In this document: one piece after another, positions 1 through 9,528 of the stretch
How the letters are laid out: each line of letters opens with the position of its first letter
Numbering within the stretch: position 1 is the first letter of the stretch
DNA from: F1-60-MAGs149 sp037133755
Lineage (GTDB): Bacteria; Actinomycetota; Thermoleophilia; Gaiellales; F1-60-MAGs149
Assembly: GCA_037133755.1 (NCBI GenBank)
Contig: JBAXNN010000011.1
Location: 1-64,000 of the forward strand
Reading direction: 5' to 3'
Length of the DNA: 64,000 nt
Notes under the pieces: model-generated
The model's database searches: none
What the model saw: the letters and a program-made list of their open reading frames with translations, nothing else
Told to the model about the DNA's origin: nothing
Position numbers and translations under genes: made by a program

Positions 1-258
1 CTGCGGCGGCGTGCCGTCGCTGGGAATCGTGCCTTGCACGACGTGGTCGATCAGCCCCGCAACGCGCACCATGAAGAACTCGTCGAGGTTGTTCGCGTAG
101 ATCGCGCAAAACCGCAGTCGCTCGAGCAGTGGGATGCTGGAATCCGCTGCCAGCTCCAGTACGCGATGATTGAAATCCACCCACGACAGCTCGCGGTTGA
201 ACAGGCGCGCGACGGGCGGGGCAGGCGCGTCAGCAGGAAGGTCGGAGGGTTCAGTCAC
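1..258 (-). CDS. ppk1: Polyphosphate kinase, N-terminal part (runs off the window)
   Basis: Reversible transfer of ATP gamma-phosphate to polyphosphate. Only the N-terminal 86 residues are here. They contain the PPK1 N-domain signature: RELSWVDFNHRVLELA, then PLLERLRFCAIYANNLDEFFMVRVAGL. The start is GTG at 258-256 (VTEPSDLP...), chosen because a TACCAT hexamer lies exactly 6 nt upstream and other in-frame ATGs are absent. It is divergent from phoU, so phosphate storage and Pho signalling genes sit side by side. The catalytic histidines lie outside the window. Confidence 0.93.
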   Translation of the reverse strand, partial: MTEPSDLPADAPAPPVARLFNRELSWVDFNHRVLELAADSSIPLLERLRFCAIYANNLDEFFMVRVAGLIDHVVQGTIPSDGTPPQ

Positions 259-264
259 GACGTC

Positions 265-270
265 ATGGTA
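265..270 (-). promoter_or_regulatory. Probable leaderless -10 hexamer of ppk1
   Basis: TACCAT on the minus strand, 6 nt before the GTG start. It fits the TANNNT pattern repeated throughout the window. No convincing -35 box is seen. Confidence 0.5.
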
Positions 271-357
271 TCGGGACTTCGGGGTAACGACCGTCGCCGG
301 CAGCCATGGTCGCCACCTCGTTACCTCTTTGGCGCGCCACGGGCGAGGCCGGCGGGA

Positions 358-363
358 TAAGAT
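358..363 (+). promoter_or_regulatory. Candidate -10 for phoU with short leader
   Basis: TAAGAT, followed about 20 nt later by a Shine-Dalgarno GGAGG (382-386) five bases before the ATG at 392. Unlike its neighbours, phoU therefore appears to have a short leader with an SD site. Confidence 0.4.
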
Positions 364-391
364 GGACAGGCCGACCGCTCTGGAGGACCTG

Positions 392-1063
392 ATGGGCGAA
401 CTCGCCGAACGCGATCTCAACCAGTTGCGCGCCAACCTCATGGAAGAAGGTCGGCTTGCCGCGGGCGCCGTGCTCGACGCCACGCGTGCGCTGCTCGACT
501 GGAGCGCCGAATCCTTTGAGGCCGCGCTCACCGGTGAGGCCGCGGTGCGCGAGCTCTATCTCCAGATTGATCACGATGTCGAGAGCTTCATCGCAGCTCA
601 TGAGGCCAACGGTGACCAGCTGCGCGTGGCGCTCACCATTCTGCACATCAATCGCAGCGTCGAGCGCGCCGCGCACAACGCCGCCCGTGTGGCGCATCTC
701 GCCACGCCGCCGCCGCGCCAGGCACTGGTCGAAGAGGCGGTCATCGCCGACGCCTTGCGGGCTATGGGCGAACGCGATGCGGAGATGGTGCGGACCGCCA
801 TGGACATGTTCGAGCGCCGCGACATGAACGCACAGCGGCTGCTCATCTCGCTCGATGAGGTGATCGACCGTGAGAATGAAAAGATCGCTGACACCTTGAT
901 GTCCATCGAGACCAACGACATCGAGCTGCGACAGTGGGCAACGCGGATGGTCTTCGCGGGCCGCTGGCTGGAGCGCATCGGCGACCACTCCGTCAACGTC
1001 GCGGAGCGCGTTACGGCAATGGGTCCGACGCCCGGCGCGAGCCTCAACTCCACCGGCTGGTGA
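392..1063 (+). CDS. phoU: Phosphate-specific transport accessory protein PhoU
   Basis: Cytoplasmic regulator that couples the Pst phosphate transporter to the PhoR-type kinase. The 223 residues are the usual PhoU length. They form two PhoU helical repeats with the characteristic acidic metal-binding segments (ALTILHINRSVERAAHNAARVA in the first half, ATRMVFAGRWLERIGDHSVNVAERV in the second). Start M392 is chosen over an in-frame ATG at 362 because GGAGG sits 5 nt upstream of 392. It is divergent from ppk1 and followed, after a tRNA, by a response regulator/kinase set that it probably modulates. Confidence 0.93.
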   Translation: MGELAERDLNQLRANLMEEGRLAAGAVLDATRALLDWSAESFEAALTGEAAVRELYLQIDHDVESFIAAHEANGDQLRVALTILHINRSVERAAHNAARVAHLATPPPRQALVEEAVIADALRAMGERDAEMVRTAMDMFERRDMNAQRLLISLDEVIDRENEKIADTLMSIETNDIELRQWATRMVFAGRWLERIGDHSVNVAERVTAMGPTPGASLNSTGW

Positions 1064-1088
1064 CACGCGCCGCCACGGGCGAGTGAGG

Positions 1089-1163
1089 GGTGAGCGATGG
1101 GACTCGAACCCACGACCGCCTGGACCACAACCAGGAGCTACCACCAGCTGAGCTACGCCCACC
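1089..1163 (-). tRNA. tRNA-His (anticodon GTG)
   Basis: Cloverleaf on the minus strand. The acceptor GTGGGCG pairs with CGCTCAC (one G-U). The anticodon stem CCTGG/CCAGG encloses TTGTGGT, giving anticodon GTG. The T-arm is GTGGGTTCGAGTCCCAT. A G is encoded at 1163, the extra G(-1) typical of tRNA-His, opposite C73. The 3' CCA is not encoded. It lies convergent to phoU and is a single-copy interruption between phoU and the first response regulator. Confidence 0.95.
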
Positions 1164-1220
1164 ATGTACCGCTTGCGCGGATGCGGTGATTGTACAGGCT
1201 TCGCAGTGCGGGGCGGCGAG

Positions 1221-1226
1221 TAGGAT
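1221..1226 (+). promoter_or_regulatory. Probable leaderless -10 of the first response regulator
   Basis: TAGGAT, 6 nt (GCTCGT) before ATG 1233. Confidence 0.5.
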
Positions 1227-1232
1227 GCTCGT

Positions 1233-1952
1233 ATGGCAACCGTGCTGATCGTGGAAGACGACGAGGTCCTCGCCGGCGTGATGCGGCGTCACCTCACGCG
1301 CGCGGGACACAGCGTCGAGTGGGCCGCCGATGGTGACCGGGGCCTCAAGAAGGTTCGCTTCGAGCGTCCCGACGTCTGCGTCGTCGACCTGATGATGCCC
1401 GGCACTGATGGCTGGGGCATGATCGAGCAGATGCGTGCCGAGGGGAATCAGATCCCCGTGATCGTCCTGAGTGCACGGTCCTCCGAGCACGACAAGGTGC
1501 ACACGCTCGGGATCGGCGCCGACGACTACCTCGTCAAACCTGCGTCGATGCGCGAGCTCAATGCCCGCGTCGAGGCTGCGCTGCGGCGCTCCGGCCGGAC
1601 GACGGCCGCGGCACCCGCCAGCGATACCGAACCGATCGAGGCACCGGGTATCCGCATCGACTTCCGCACGCATCGTGCACTCGTCGAGATGTCGCACGAT
1701 GCATGGGTCGATGCAGAGTTGACCGTGCGCGAGTTCCGTCTCCTCGTAACGCTGGCGCGCGAGCGCGGCCGCGTGTTGAGTCGCGACGAGTTGCAGCAGC
1801 GTGTCTGGGGAACGCCGCACCGACCACGCGATCGCATCGTCGATGTCTGCGTCCGCAAACTGCGGGAGAAGCTCGATGCGCGGTCGCCGACGTACAACTT
1901 CATCCAGACGCATTACGGCATCGGCTACCGGTTCGAGCCGGAGACGAAGTAA
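1233..1952 (+). CDS. OmpR/PhoB-family response regulator (first copy)
   Basis: Two-component transcription factor of 239 residues. The receiver domain (about 1-115) has acidic pocket E8-D9-D10, phospho-acceptor D52 (VVDLMMPG) and K102. The winged-helix DNA-binding domain (about 140-236) carries LTVREFRLLVTLARERGRVLSRDEL and ends THYGIGYRF. It is convergent with a PhoR-like kinase whose stop is 5 bp away, and strikingly similar to the second regulator at 3194 (shared HDKVHTL-IGADDYL and VDVCVRK-REKLD). With phoU next door, a RegX3/PhoB role is likely. Which of the two paralogues answers the kinase cannot be told from sequence. Confidence 0.92.
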   Translation: MATVLIVEDDEVLAGVMRRHLTRAGHSVEWAADGDRGLKKVRFERPDVCVVDLMMPGTDGWGMIEQMRAEGNQIPVIVLSARSSEHDKVHTLGIGADDYLVKPASMRELNARVEAALRRSGRTTAAAPASDTEPIEAPGIRIDFRTHRALVEMSHDAWVDAELTVREFRLLVTLARERGRVLSRDELQQRVWGTPHRPRDRIVDVCVRKLREKLDARSPTYNFIQTHYGIGYRFEPETK

Positions 1953-1956
1953 CGCC

Positions 1957-3072
1957 CTAGTCGAGGATCGGCAGCGTGACGCGCATCGTCGTCCCGGTCG
2001 CGCCGTCAGACTCCGCCGAGACTGTGCCGCCGTGCGCCTCGACGATGTGCTTCACCAACGCGAGCCCAAGTCCAGACCCCGGCCCCGTGCGCGAGGCATC
2101 ACCTCGATAGAACCGCTGGAAGACGAACGGCAGATGCTGCGCCGGAATGCCGATGCCCGAGTCGGCGACGATCAGCAATGCCTCCTCGCCGTCGCGGGCA
2201 ATGGAGATATGCACCGCAGCACCGTCACCGCCGTGAATCAGGGCGTTTTCCACGAGGTTCTGCACAACCACCTCGAACAACCGGGCCGCCACCGGGACGT
2301 CGAGGTCGTCGGGCGCCTCGACGGTGATGTCGTGCCCTCGACCGATCCGGCGCTGGCGGGCATCAGCGGCAATCCGCCGCGTGACGCCAGAGGCATCGAC
2401 GACACCGTCGGCCACCGCCATGCGCCCACGATCGAGTGCCGCGAGCAGGAGCATTTCGTCGATCAGTTTGCGAATACCCTCGACCTCATGCTCGATCTGG
2501 ATCACGAGATCCTCACGCTCGTCCTCGAGGTCCGGGAGCGCCAGCGTCTCTGCCAGGCCGAGAATGCGGGCCAGCGGCGTACGCAATTCGTGGGAGACGG
2601 CAGCAGAGAACGTGCGGCGTGCCTCTTCGAAGTCGACATCTTCGGTGACGTCGTACAGCGACACGATCGCGCCATGCTCGTGGGCGATGACCGTGACACG
2701 CAACGAGCGAGAGGGCTCACCCATGATCACGCGCTCCGTCGTCGTGCTCTGTTCACCCGTCTGCGTCCTTTGGATGATCTCGGACAGCGAGGCCGACACC
2801 GTGCCGGGGTCGACGCCGAGTTCCAGCATCGGAAACTCGCGCGTGGCGTCGTCGTTGAGGTACGTGATGCGGCCCGCGGAATTGACCGCGAAGGAGGGCA
2901 CAAGCACGCCATCGACGAGCGCCCGGATGACCACGAGCGCCTGTGTCTCGTCGCGCTCTGCGAGTCGCGACGCGTCAGGAACCGAAACCGACCGTCGCGC
3001 CCGCGTGGCGTAAACACCCCACCCAAGGCCAATGCCGATGACAAAGGTGATGATGCCGACGGCGAAGGTCAC
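1957..3072 (-). CDS. PhoR/SenX3-like sensor histidine kinase
   Basis: Membrane histidine kinase, 371 residues from GTG 3072. It has one N-terminal membrane helix (about 2-22), then a PAS-like segment (about 50-140, VDGVLVPSFAVNSAGRITYLN). The HisKA domain has H161 in SHELRTPL. The HATPase domain has N box NLVENALIHGG, G1 ADSGIGIP and G2 GSGLGLALVKHIV. It lacks an extracytoplasmic sensor loop, like SenX3. Its 5' end faces the second regulator (121-bp gap) and its 3' end abuts the first, so one kinase lies between two paralogous regulators. The start is uncertain; upstream ATGs at 3228-3193 would run into the promoter of 3194. Confidence 0.9.
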   Translation of the reverse strand: MTFAVGIITFVIGIGLGWGVYATRARRSVSVPDASRLAERDETQALVVIRALVDGVLVPSFAVNSAGRITYLNDDATREFPMLELGVDPGTVSASLSEIIQRTQTGEQSTTTERVIMGEPSRSLRVTVIAHEHGAIVSLYDVTEDVDFEEARRTFSAAVSHELRTPLARILGLAETLALPDLEDEREDLVIQIEHEVEGIRKLIDEMLLLAALDRGRMAVADGVVDASGVTRRIAADARQRRIGRGHDITVEAPDDLDVPVAARLFEVVVQNLVENALIHGGDGAAVHISIARDGEEALLIVADSGIGIPAQHLPFVFQRFYRGDASRTGPGSGLGLALVKHIVEAHGGTVSAESDGATGTTMRVTLPILD

Positions 3073-3181
3073 TCCCAGAGGATAGGCACAGCAGTGGGTG
3101 TGCGCGCACGCTGAGGAGAACGGAACCACTTCGTAACCAACTCGCGACCATGCGGCAACCCAACCGCCCGACCTCAAGGCG

Positions 3182-3187
3182 TAGTGT
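3182..3187 (+). promoter_or_regulatory. Probable leaderless -10 of the second response regulator
   Basis: TAGTGT, 6 nt (GCCTTC) before ATG 3194. Confidence 0.5.
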
Positions 3188-3193
3188 GCCTTC

Positions 3194-3919
3194 ATGCCAA
3201 GCATTCTTGTGATCGAAGACGATCCCATTCTGGGGAAGGCAATGGCGATGCATCTGCGTCACGCCGGCTTCGAGGTCGACGTAGCCGAAGACGGCGAGCG
3301 CGGCCTGCGCCGCCTGCGTCACGCGCGCCCCGATGTCGCGATCGTCGATCTGATGCTGCCGGGCCTCGACGGCTGGGCCGTGACGGAGGCGATCCGCGAG
3401 GATCACCTCGGCGTTCCCGTCATCGTCGTGTCGGCGCGCGGCTCGGAGCACGACAAGGTGCATACGCTCGAGATCGGCGCCGACGACTATCTCTCCAAGC
3501 CCTTCGGCATGCGCGAGCTGATCGCGCGGATCGAGGCGCTGCTGCGTCGCACGCGTCTGGTTGCCGCTTCCGAACCGCGCGGCGAAGCCGTCCTGGTCGA
3601 AGGCCTGCGGATCGATCCGGACCTGCGCCGCGCCTTCGTGCGCACGGCAGACGGTCAGCCCGAGAACGAATGGGAAGACGCGCAGTTGACCCCGACGGAG
3701 TTCCGGCTTGTCGTTGCCCTGGCCCGCCAGGAAGGCAAGGCACTGTCGCGTGACGAGCTGCAGCGGCGCGTCTGGGGCATCCCGTATCGCCACCGTGACC
3801 GCACGGTCGACGTCTGCGTGCGCAAGATCCGTGAGAAGCTCGACCGTCGCAGTGCATCGCACGACTACGTGCACACGCATTACGGCGTCGGCTATCGCTT
3901 CGCCGCCGAAGCGCGCTAA
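3194..3919 (+). CDS. OmpR/PhoB-family response regulator (second copy)
   Basis: 241 residues, with the same architecture as the regulator at 1233: E8-D9-D10 pocket, D52 (VVDLMLPG), K102 and a C-terminal winged helix ending THYGVGYRF. The recognition-helix region (RDRTVDVCVRKIREKLD) is almost the same as in the first copy (RDRIVDVCVRKLREKLD), so the DNA targets may overlap. It is divergent from the kinase gene. All key residues are intact, so both copies should be phosphorylatable. The physiological signal is probably phosphate, by context. Confidence 0.92.
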   Translation: MPSILVIEDDPILGKAMAMHLRHAGFEVDVAEDGERGLRRLRHARPDVAIVDLMLPGLDGWAVTEAIREDHLGVPVIVVSARGSEHDKVHTLEIGADDYLSKPFGMRELIARIEALLRRTRLVAASEPRGEAVLVEGLRIDPDLRRAFVRTADGQPENEWEDAQLTPTEFRLVVALARQEGKALSRDELQRRVWGIPYRHRDRTVDVCVRKIREKLDRRSASHDYVHTHYGVGYRFAAEAR

Positions 3920-3937
3920 CCAAAGCCGTCTCGCGGA

Positions 3938-3943
3938 TACACT
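3938..3943 (+). promoter_or_regulatory. Probable leaderless -10 of the RodZ-like gene
   Basis: TACACT, 6 nt (GAGGCG) before GTG 3950. Confidence 0.5.
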
Positions 3944-3949
3944 GAGGCG

Positions 3950-4744
3950 GTGCTGGACATCGGCGCCACTCTCAAGACCGCTCGCGAGCAGCAGGGCATC
4001 TCACTCGACGGCGCAGCCGAGGCGACGAAGATCCGCTCGTCGTATCTCGTCGCGCTCGAAGAGGAGGCCTTCGAACAGCTGCCCGGGCCGACGTATGCTC
4101 GCGGCTTCCTGCGGTCGTACGGCGAGTACCTCGGTCTCGATGTGCAGATCCTGATCGACGAGTTCAACGTCCGCTTCGCGGCCGCGCCCTGGGAGATCGA
4201 CGACGACATCATGTTCCCGCGCCGACGGACGGCGCGGGCGAGCCGACGAGGCCGAGAGTCGAGCATCGTCGTGGTTGCCGTCGTCGGCATCGTCGCCGTC
4301 GCCGTGCTGATCGTGATCGCCTCGACGTATCCCTCGACCCGCACGACGCCGACGCCTGCCACCAACGCCACGAGCGTCGTCACCATCACCGAGGAAGCCG
4401 TCAATCCGGTCGCCACTGCCGTCACGGCACAAACCGCCCCGGACTCGACGTCGGCGGCCGCCCAGGCTGTCGTCTACGTGAAGGCTCTGGATCAGACGAC
4501 TCTGACCGTGCGCGCGCTCGGCGCGGCCGACACCGCAACGCCGATCTTTCAGCAGGAGCTGAATCCCGATCCCAACCGTCCGGACGGCATCAAACTGCCG
4601 AAGTCCGCCTCGGGGTACCTGATCCGACTCGATCGACCGGGCACCATCACGTTGATCGTGAACGGCAGCCCTGTCGTGCCCGGTCCGACCGACACCTTGC
4701 TTTCCGTCGACCCCAACGGCCGCGTCGCGGCCGTCACCGAATGA
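3950..4744 (+). CDS. RodZ-like membrane protein with N-terminal HTH
   Basis: 264 residues. A cytoplasmic helix-turn-helix domain (about 1-72, RodZ/HTH_25 type: GATLKTAREQQGISLDGAAE, then GPTYARGFLRSYGEYLGLD) is followed by a basic stretch and one membrane helix (about 104-126). A Thr/Ala-rich linker leads to a C-terminal DUF4115-like extracellular domain (about 160-264). The family bridges MreB filaments to the membrane, and an mreB gene lies far away in this window (60796). GTG start with a promoter hexamer 6 nt upstream. The stop overlaps cinA by 4 bp (ATGA), implying translational coupling. Confidence 0.85.
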   Translation: MLDIGATLKTAREQQGISLDGAAEATKIRSSYLVALEEEAFEQLPGPTYARGFLRSYGEYLGLDVQILIDEFNVRFAAAPWEIDDDIMFPRRRTARASRRGRESSIVVVAVVGIVAVAVLIVIASTYPSTRTTPTPATNATSVVTITEEAVNPVATAVTAQTAPDSTSAAAQAVVYVKALDQTTLTVRALGAADTATPIFQQELNPDPNRPDGIKLPKSASGYLIRLDRPGTITLIVNGSPVVPGPTDTLLSVDPNGRVAAVTE

Positions 4745-6012
4745 GCCGTCGTCGCACTGCAGCGGTCCTCGTGACGGGCTCCGAGATCCTGCTCGGCCGT
4801 ACACAAGACCGCAACAGCGGCACCCTTGCGCGTTCGCTCGATGCCCACGGCATCCGCCTTGAGCGCGTGGTGGCGGTGGATGATCGGGAGGAGCATCTGC
4901 GTGCGGCGCTCGACGGACTCCTCGCCGACGGCTACGACCTGATCTGCACCTCCGGCGGCCTCGGACCCACGCATGACGACCGCACCGTCGCCATCGTCGC
5001 CGAGGCCACCGGCCGCGAGCTGGTGCTCGACGAGCCCGTGCTGGCGGAGATCACCGACATCGTCACCGGCTACGCAGCGCAGCGCGGCGTGCCCGTCGAG
5101 CGTCTGCTGCCCGGTGCCCGCAAGCAGGCGATGGTGCCGACCGGCGCCCACGTCCTGTCGCCCGCCGGCACGGCTCCGGGGGTGATCGTCCCGGGCGACA
5201 CCACGATCGTGGTCCTGCCCGGCCCACCGACCGAACTCGCAGAGGTCTGGGCCCGCGCGCTTGCCCATCCCGCGCTGACGGAGATTCTCGGTGCCCAGCT
5301 TGAGCGCCGTATCCTCCGCATCTGGAGCACGCCCGAGTCGACCGTGGCCCGCGCCTTCGACCAGCTCGGCGGCGATGACCACGGCACCGAGACATCGATC
5401 TGCGCCACGCGCCTCGAGGTCGAGGTGGTCGTGCGGTTCCCGCCAGACGCACGCGACGCCGGCAATCGCCTGGCCGATGGACTGGTCGCGGAGTTTGGCG
5501 ATGCCGTCTACGCCCAAGATGACCGCACCGTCGAGCAACACGTGGTGGAGACCCTGATCGACCGCGGTCTCACCATCGGTACGGCCGAGAGCTGCACCGC
5601 GGGCATGATCGCCGCTCGGCTTGGCTCCGTCGATGGCGCCTCCAGGACGCTGCGTGGCGGTGTCGTGGCGTACGCCAACGACATCAAGTCCGAGCAGGTC
5701 GGGGTACCAGCCGAGCTGATTGCCATGCATGGTGCTGTCTCTGCCGAGGTCGCCATCGCTCTTGCGGAGGGCGTGCGCGAGCGTTTGCGCTGCGACGTCG
5801 GTATCGGCGTGACGGGTATTGCCGGACCAACCGGTGGCAGCGCAGAAAAACCTGTCGGCCTCGTGCACGTCGCCGTCGTCGGCCCGAACGGTATCGTGGA
5901 AACGCTTGAGCGCCGGTTCCCCGGCGACCGCGAGGCCGTGCGCACCAACTCCGCCACGGCTGCGCTGCACCTCGTGCGACTGCTGCTCGCTCGCGACGCG
6001 ATCCGCGCGTAA
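4741..6012 (+). CDS. cinA: CinA: MoCF-domain / nicotinamide-nucleotide amidase
   Basis: 423 residues, full family length. The N-terminal MoCF/COG1058 domain (about 1-170; GSEILLGRTQDRNSGTLARSL, TSGGLGPTHDD) is linked to ADP-ribose/NMN metabolism. The C-terminal PncC amidase domain (about 260-420; GTAESCTAGMIAARL, GVTGIAGPTGG) deamidates NMN. It starts inside the stop of the RodZ-like gene and lies directly upstream of recA, the classical cinA-recA arrangement. Everything expected is present. Confidence 0.95.
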   Translation: MSRRRTAAVLVTGSEILLGRTQDRNSGTLARSLDAHGIRLERVVAVDDREEHLRAALDGLLADGYDLICTSGGLGPTHDDRTVAIVAEATGRELVLDEPVLAEITDIVTGYAAQRGVPVERLLPGARKQAMVPTGAHVLSPAGTAPGVIVPGDTTIVVLPGPPTELAEVWARALAHPALTEILGAQLERRILRIWSTPESTVARAFDQLGGDDHGTETSICATRLEVEVVVRFPPDARDAGNRLADGLVAEFGDAVYAQDDRTVEQHVVETLIDRGLTIGTAESCTAGMIAARLGSVDGASRTLRGGVVAYANDIKSEQVGVPAELIAMHGAVSAEVAIALAEGVRERLRCDVGIGVTGIAGPTGGSAEKPVGLVHVAVVGPNGIVETLERRFPGDREAVRTNSATAALHLVRLLLARDAIRA

Positions 6013-6136
6013 GCCACGCGTCTCTCTGCGCGACTCACGCGCAACACACACGTCAACGCGTCCGGGGCGGTGGCCATACTGAGGGCACCGAATTCACGCA
6101 TTCATCCCATTCCGGCACGGCCGGCAGGAGGTCACC

Positions 6137-7228
<1,092 letters not shown>

Positions 7229-7234
7229 GTCACC

Positions 7235-7822
7235 GTGGCATCGCGGCACATCACCGCGATCCGCACCCGAGATGATCAGCGCCTTGCCATCGAACTCGAT
7301 GGCAAGGCGTGGATCGTCCTCGACGCCCTCACGGCAGCCCGGCTCGGGCTCGACGAGGGGCGTGAGGTGCATCCCGATGTCGCCGCCGAGGCGGAGGCGG
7401 AGGCAAAGCGCGAACGCGCCCTGCTCCGCGGCGCCAAGCTCGTTGGGCGGCGCTCGCACGCCCGTGGCGAACTCGAACAGCGCCTCGCACGCCGTGAGGG
7501 CGACGAGGCGGCGCGAGATGCCGTCGAGCGCCTAGCTGAGCTCGGCGCCGTGGACGACGAGCGGCATGCCGCCAACCTCGTCGAACACCGCCTGCGCAAG
7601 GGGTGGGGGCCGGCACGCATCGAACACGACCTGACCATGGCGGGAGTCGACGAGGGCCTCATCCGCCTGGCGCTGGCCGCAGTCGGCGACGAGCAGATCG
7701 ATGAAGCGGGCCGCATCGCCCTGGCCGGACGCGACGGGGCTGAGGGCTGGCAGCGCCTCGGTGCACGCGGCTTCGACGAAGGCGTGGCAGAGCGTCTTCT
7801 CGGACTACCCGACGTCGACTGA
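7235..7822 (+). CDS. recX: RecA regulator RecX
   Basis: 195 residues from GTG. It has three RecX helical repeats, recognisable in SHARGELEQRLARREGD, ELGAVDDERHAANLVEHRLRKGWGPARIEHDL and the C-terminal repeat ending GFDEGVAERLLG. The first ~55 residues form a less conserved beta-rich extension. RecX binds RecA filaments and inhibits or remodels them. It is cotranscribed with recA. No defect is seen. Confidence 0.92.
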   Translation: MASRHITAIRTRDDQRLAIELDGKAWIVLDALTAARLGLDEGREVHPDVAAEAEAEAKRERALLRGAKLVGRRSHARGELEQRLARREGDEAARDAVERLAELGAVDDERHAANLVEHRLRKGWGPARIEHDLTMAGVDEGLIRLALAAVGDEQIDEAGRIALAGRDGAEGWQRLGARGFDEGVAERLLGLPDVD

Positions 7823-7933
7823 GCCGCCGTTGACGCGCCACCGACGGGCTGTCTTCACCACCGCGCTACCCTTCGTGGCAGAAGCTTCCGCTGTACCCCC
7901 GGGTATGGCTCGTTCGAACGTCAGGAGAACCAG

Positions 7934-9523
7934 GTGCTAGTGACCGTGATCGCGGCTGTTGCCGCGCTGGTCGTAGGCGGTGCCGTCGTCGGTCTGATCG
8001 TGCGCGCGCGCATGCATAAGGCCATGCAGGTGCACGAGGAAGCCGCCATACGAGAGTTGGAAAGCCGTCGCGCCGACGCTGAGGCCAAACGAGCGGATGC
8101 GGAGCGCGCAATCGCCTCGGCGCAACGCGAAGCCGATTCGATTCGCAGGGAGGCCGAGGTCGATGCCAAGGCGCAACTGCTCGAGCTGCGTCGCGACATG
8201 GAGCGCGAGCTCGATGCGCAGCGCGTAGAGCTCTCGCGCCTCGAGGAGCGCGTCGCCGGTCGCGAGGAGATCGCCCAGCGAAACGAGTCCGCCGTGACCG
8301 AACGCGAGCTGGCCGCCGCGGAGCGCGAGCAGGCACTGCGTGACGCAGAGGCAGTCGTGCTGGAGGCGCAAGGGCGAGCTGACCGCGAGCTGGAGCGGGT
8401 CGGTGGTATGACGCGCGACGAGGCTCGCGCGCAGGTGCTCGCACGCGTCGAAGAGACAGCACGTCACGACGCGGCACAGCTGACGCGCCGCATCGAGGAG
8501 GAGGCTCGTCAGGACGGCGACCGCCGTGCCCGTTCGATCATCGGCACGGCGATCCAGCGCACCGCATCGGGCTACGCCGCCGCGACGACCGTGTCGACCG
8601 TCGAGCTGCCGTCCGACGACCTGAAGGGCCGCATCATCGGCCGGGAGGGACGGAACATCCGCGCGTTCGAGACCACCACCGGCGTCGACATCATCATCGA
8701 CGACACGCCGGGCGCCGTCGTGTTGTCGGCGTTTGACGGTGTCCGCCGCGAGATCGCGCGCATCACCCTGGAGAAGCTCGTTGCCGACGGCCGCATTCAC
8801 CCGGCGCGCATCGAGGAGACCTACTACCAGGCCAAGGAAGAGATCGAGGAGAAGATCCGCGAGGCCGGTGAGCAGGCGTCATTCGAGGCCAACGTGCCGG
8901 GGATCGATCCCGAACTACTGGCGATCCTCGGCCGGCTCAACTACCGCACCTCGTACGGCCAGAACGTGCTCAAGCATTCGCTGGAGTGCGCGCACCTCGC
9001 CGCAATCATGGCCATCGAGCTCGGCGCCGACGAGCGCGTCGCCCGTCGCGCAGCGCTGCTGCACGACATCGGCAAGGCCGTCACCCACGAGGTGGAGGGG
9101 CCGCACGCGATGATCTCTGGACAGTTCTGCCGTAAGTTCGGCGAGAGCGAGGCGGTCGCCCACGCCGTTGAAGCGCACCACCACGACGTCGAACCCTCGA
9201 GCGTCGAGGCCGTGCTCGTGATCGCCGCCGATGCCATCTCGGCCGCCCGTCCGGGTGCACGCGGTGAGAGTCTCGAGCAGTACGTCAAGCGCCTTGCGGC
9301 CCTCGAGGAGATCGCCATGCGCAAGAAGGGCGTCGAGCGCTGCTTCGCGATGCAGGCAGGGCGCGACGTGCGCGTGATGGTCAAGCCCAGCGAGGTCAGC
9401 GACGACATGGCCGCACTCCTGGCTCGAGAGATCGCCGCCGAGATCGAAGACTCGCTCGAGTACCCCGGTCAGATCAAGGTGACCGTCATCCGCGAGTCGC
9501 GCACCAGCGAGCTCGCGCACTAG
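7934..9523 (+). CDS. rny: Ribonuclease Y
   Basis: 529-residue membrane-anchored endoribonuclease that initiates mRNA decay. One N-terminal membrane helix (about 2-22) is followed by a long charged coiled coil (about 30-200) and a KH domain (about 215-280; GRIIGREGRNIRAFE). The HD domain (HSLECAHLA, ALLHDIGKAVTHEVEGPHA) supplies the catalytic H and D. GTG at 7934 is chosen because AGGAG (7923-7927) is 6 nt upstream. It sits alone between recX and miaB. The 111-bp gap before it contains the palindrome CGTTCGAACG, which is not an SOS box. Confidence 0.96.
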   Translation: MLVTVIAAVAALVVGGAVVGLIVRARMHKAMQVHEEAAIRELESRRADAEAKRADAERAIASAQREADSIRREAEVDAKAQLLELRRDMERELDAQRVELSRLEERVAGREEIAQRNESAVTERELAAAEREQALRDAEAVVLEAQGRADRELERVGGMTRDEARAQVLARVEETARHDAAQLTRRIEEEARQDGDRRARSIIGTAIQRTASGYAAATTVSTVELPSDDLKGRIIGREGRNIRAFETTTGVDIIIDDTPGAVVLSAFDGVRREIARITLEKLVADGRIHPARIEETYYQAKEEIEEKIREAGEQASFEANVPGIDPELLAILGRLNYRTSYGQNVLKHSLECAHLAAIMAIELGADERVARRAALLHDIGKAVTHEVEGPHAMISGQFCRKFGESEAVAHAVEAHHHDVEPSSVEAVLVIAADAISAARPGARGESLEQYVKRLAALEEIAMRKKGVERCFAMQAGRDVRVMVKPSEVSDDMAALLAREIAAEIEDSLEYPGQIKVTVIRESRTSELAH

Positions 9524-9528
9524 ACACC

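Noticed and set aside
263..1165. Long minus-strand frame opposite phoU
   Set aside because: It runs through the tRNA-His and is antisense to a clear PhoU; composition is that of a shadow frame.
7910..7922. Palindrome CGTTCGAACG upstream of rny as an SOS box
   Set aside because: The half-sites are in the order GTTC-GAAC without the N4 spacer, opposite to the LexA operator.
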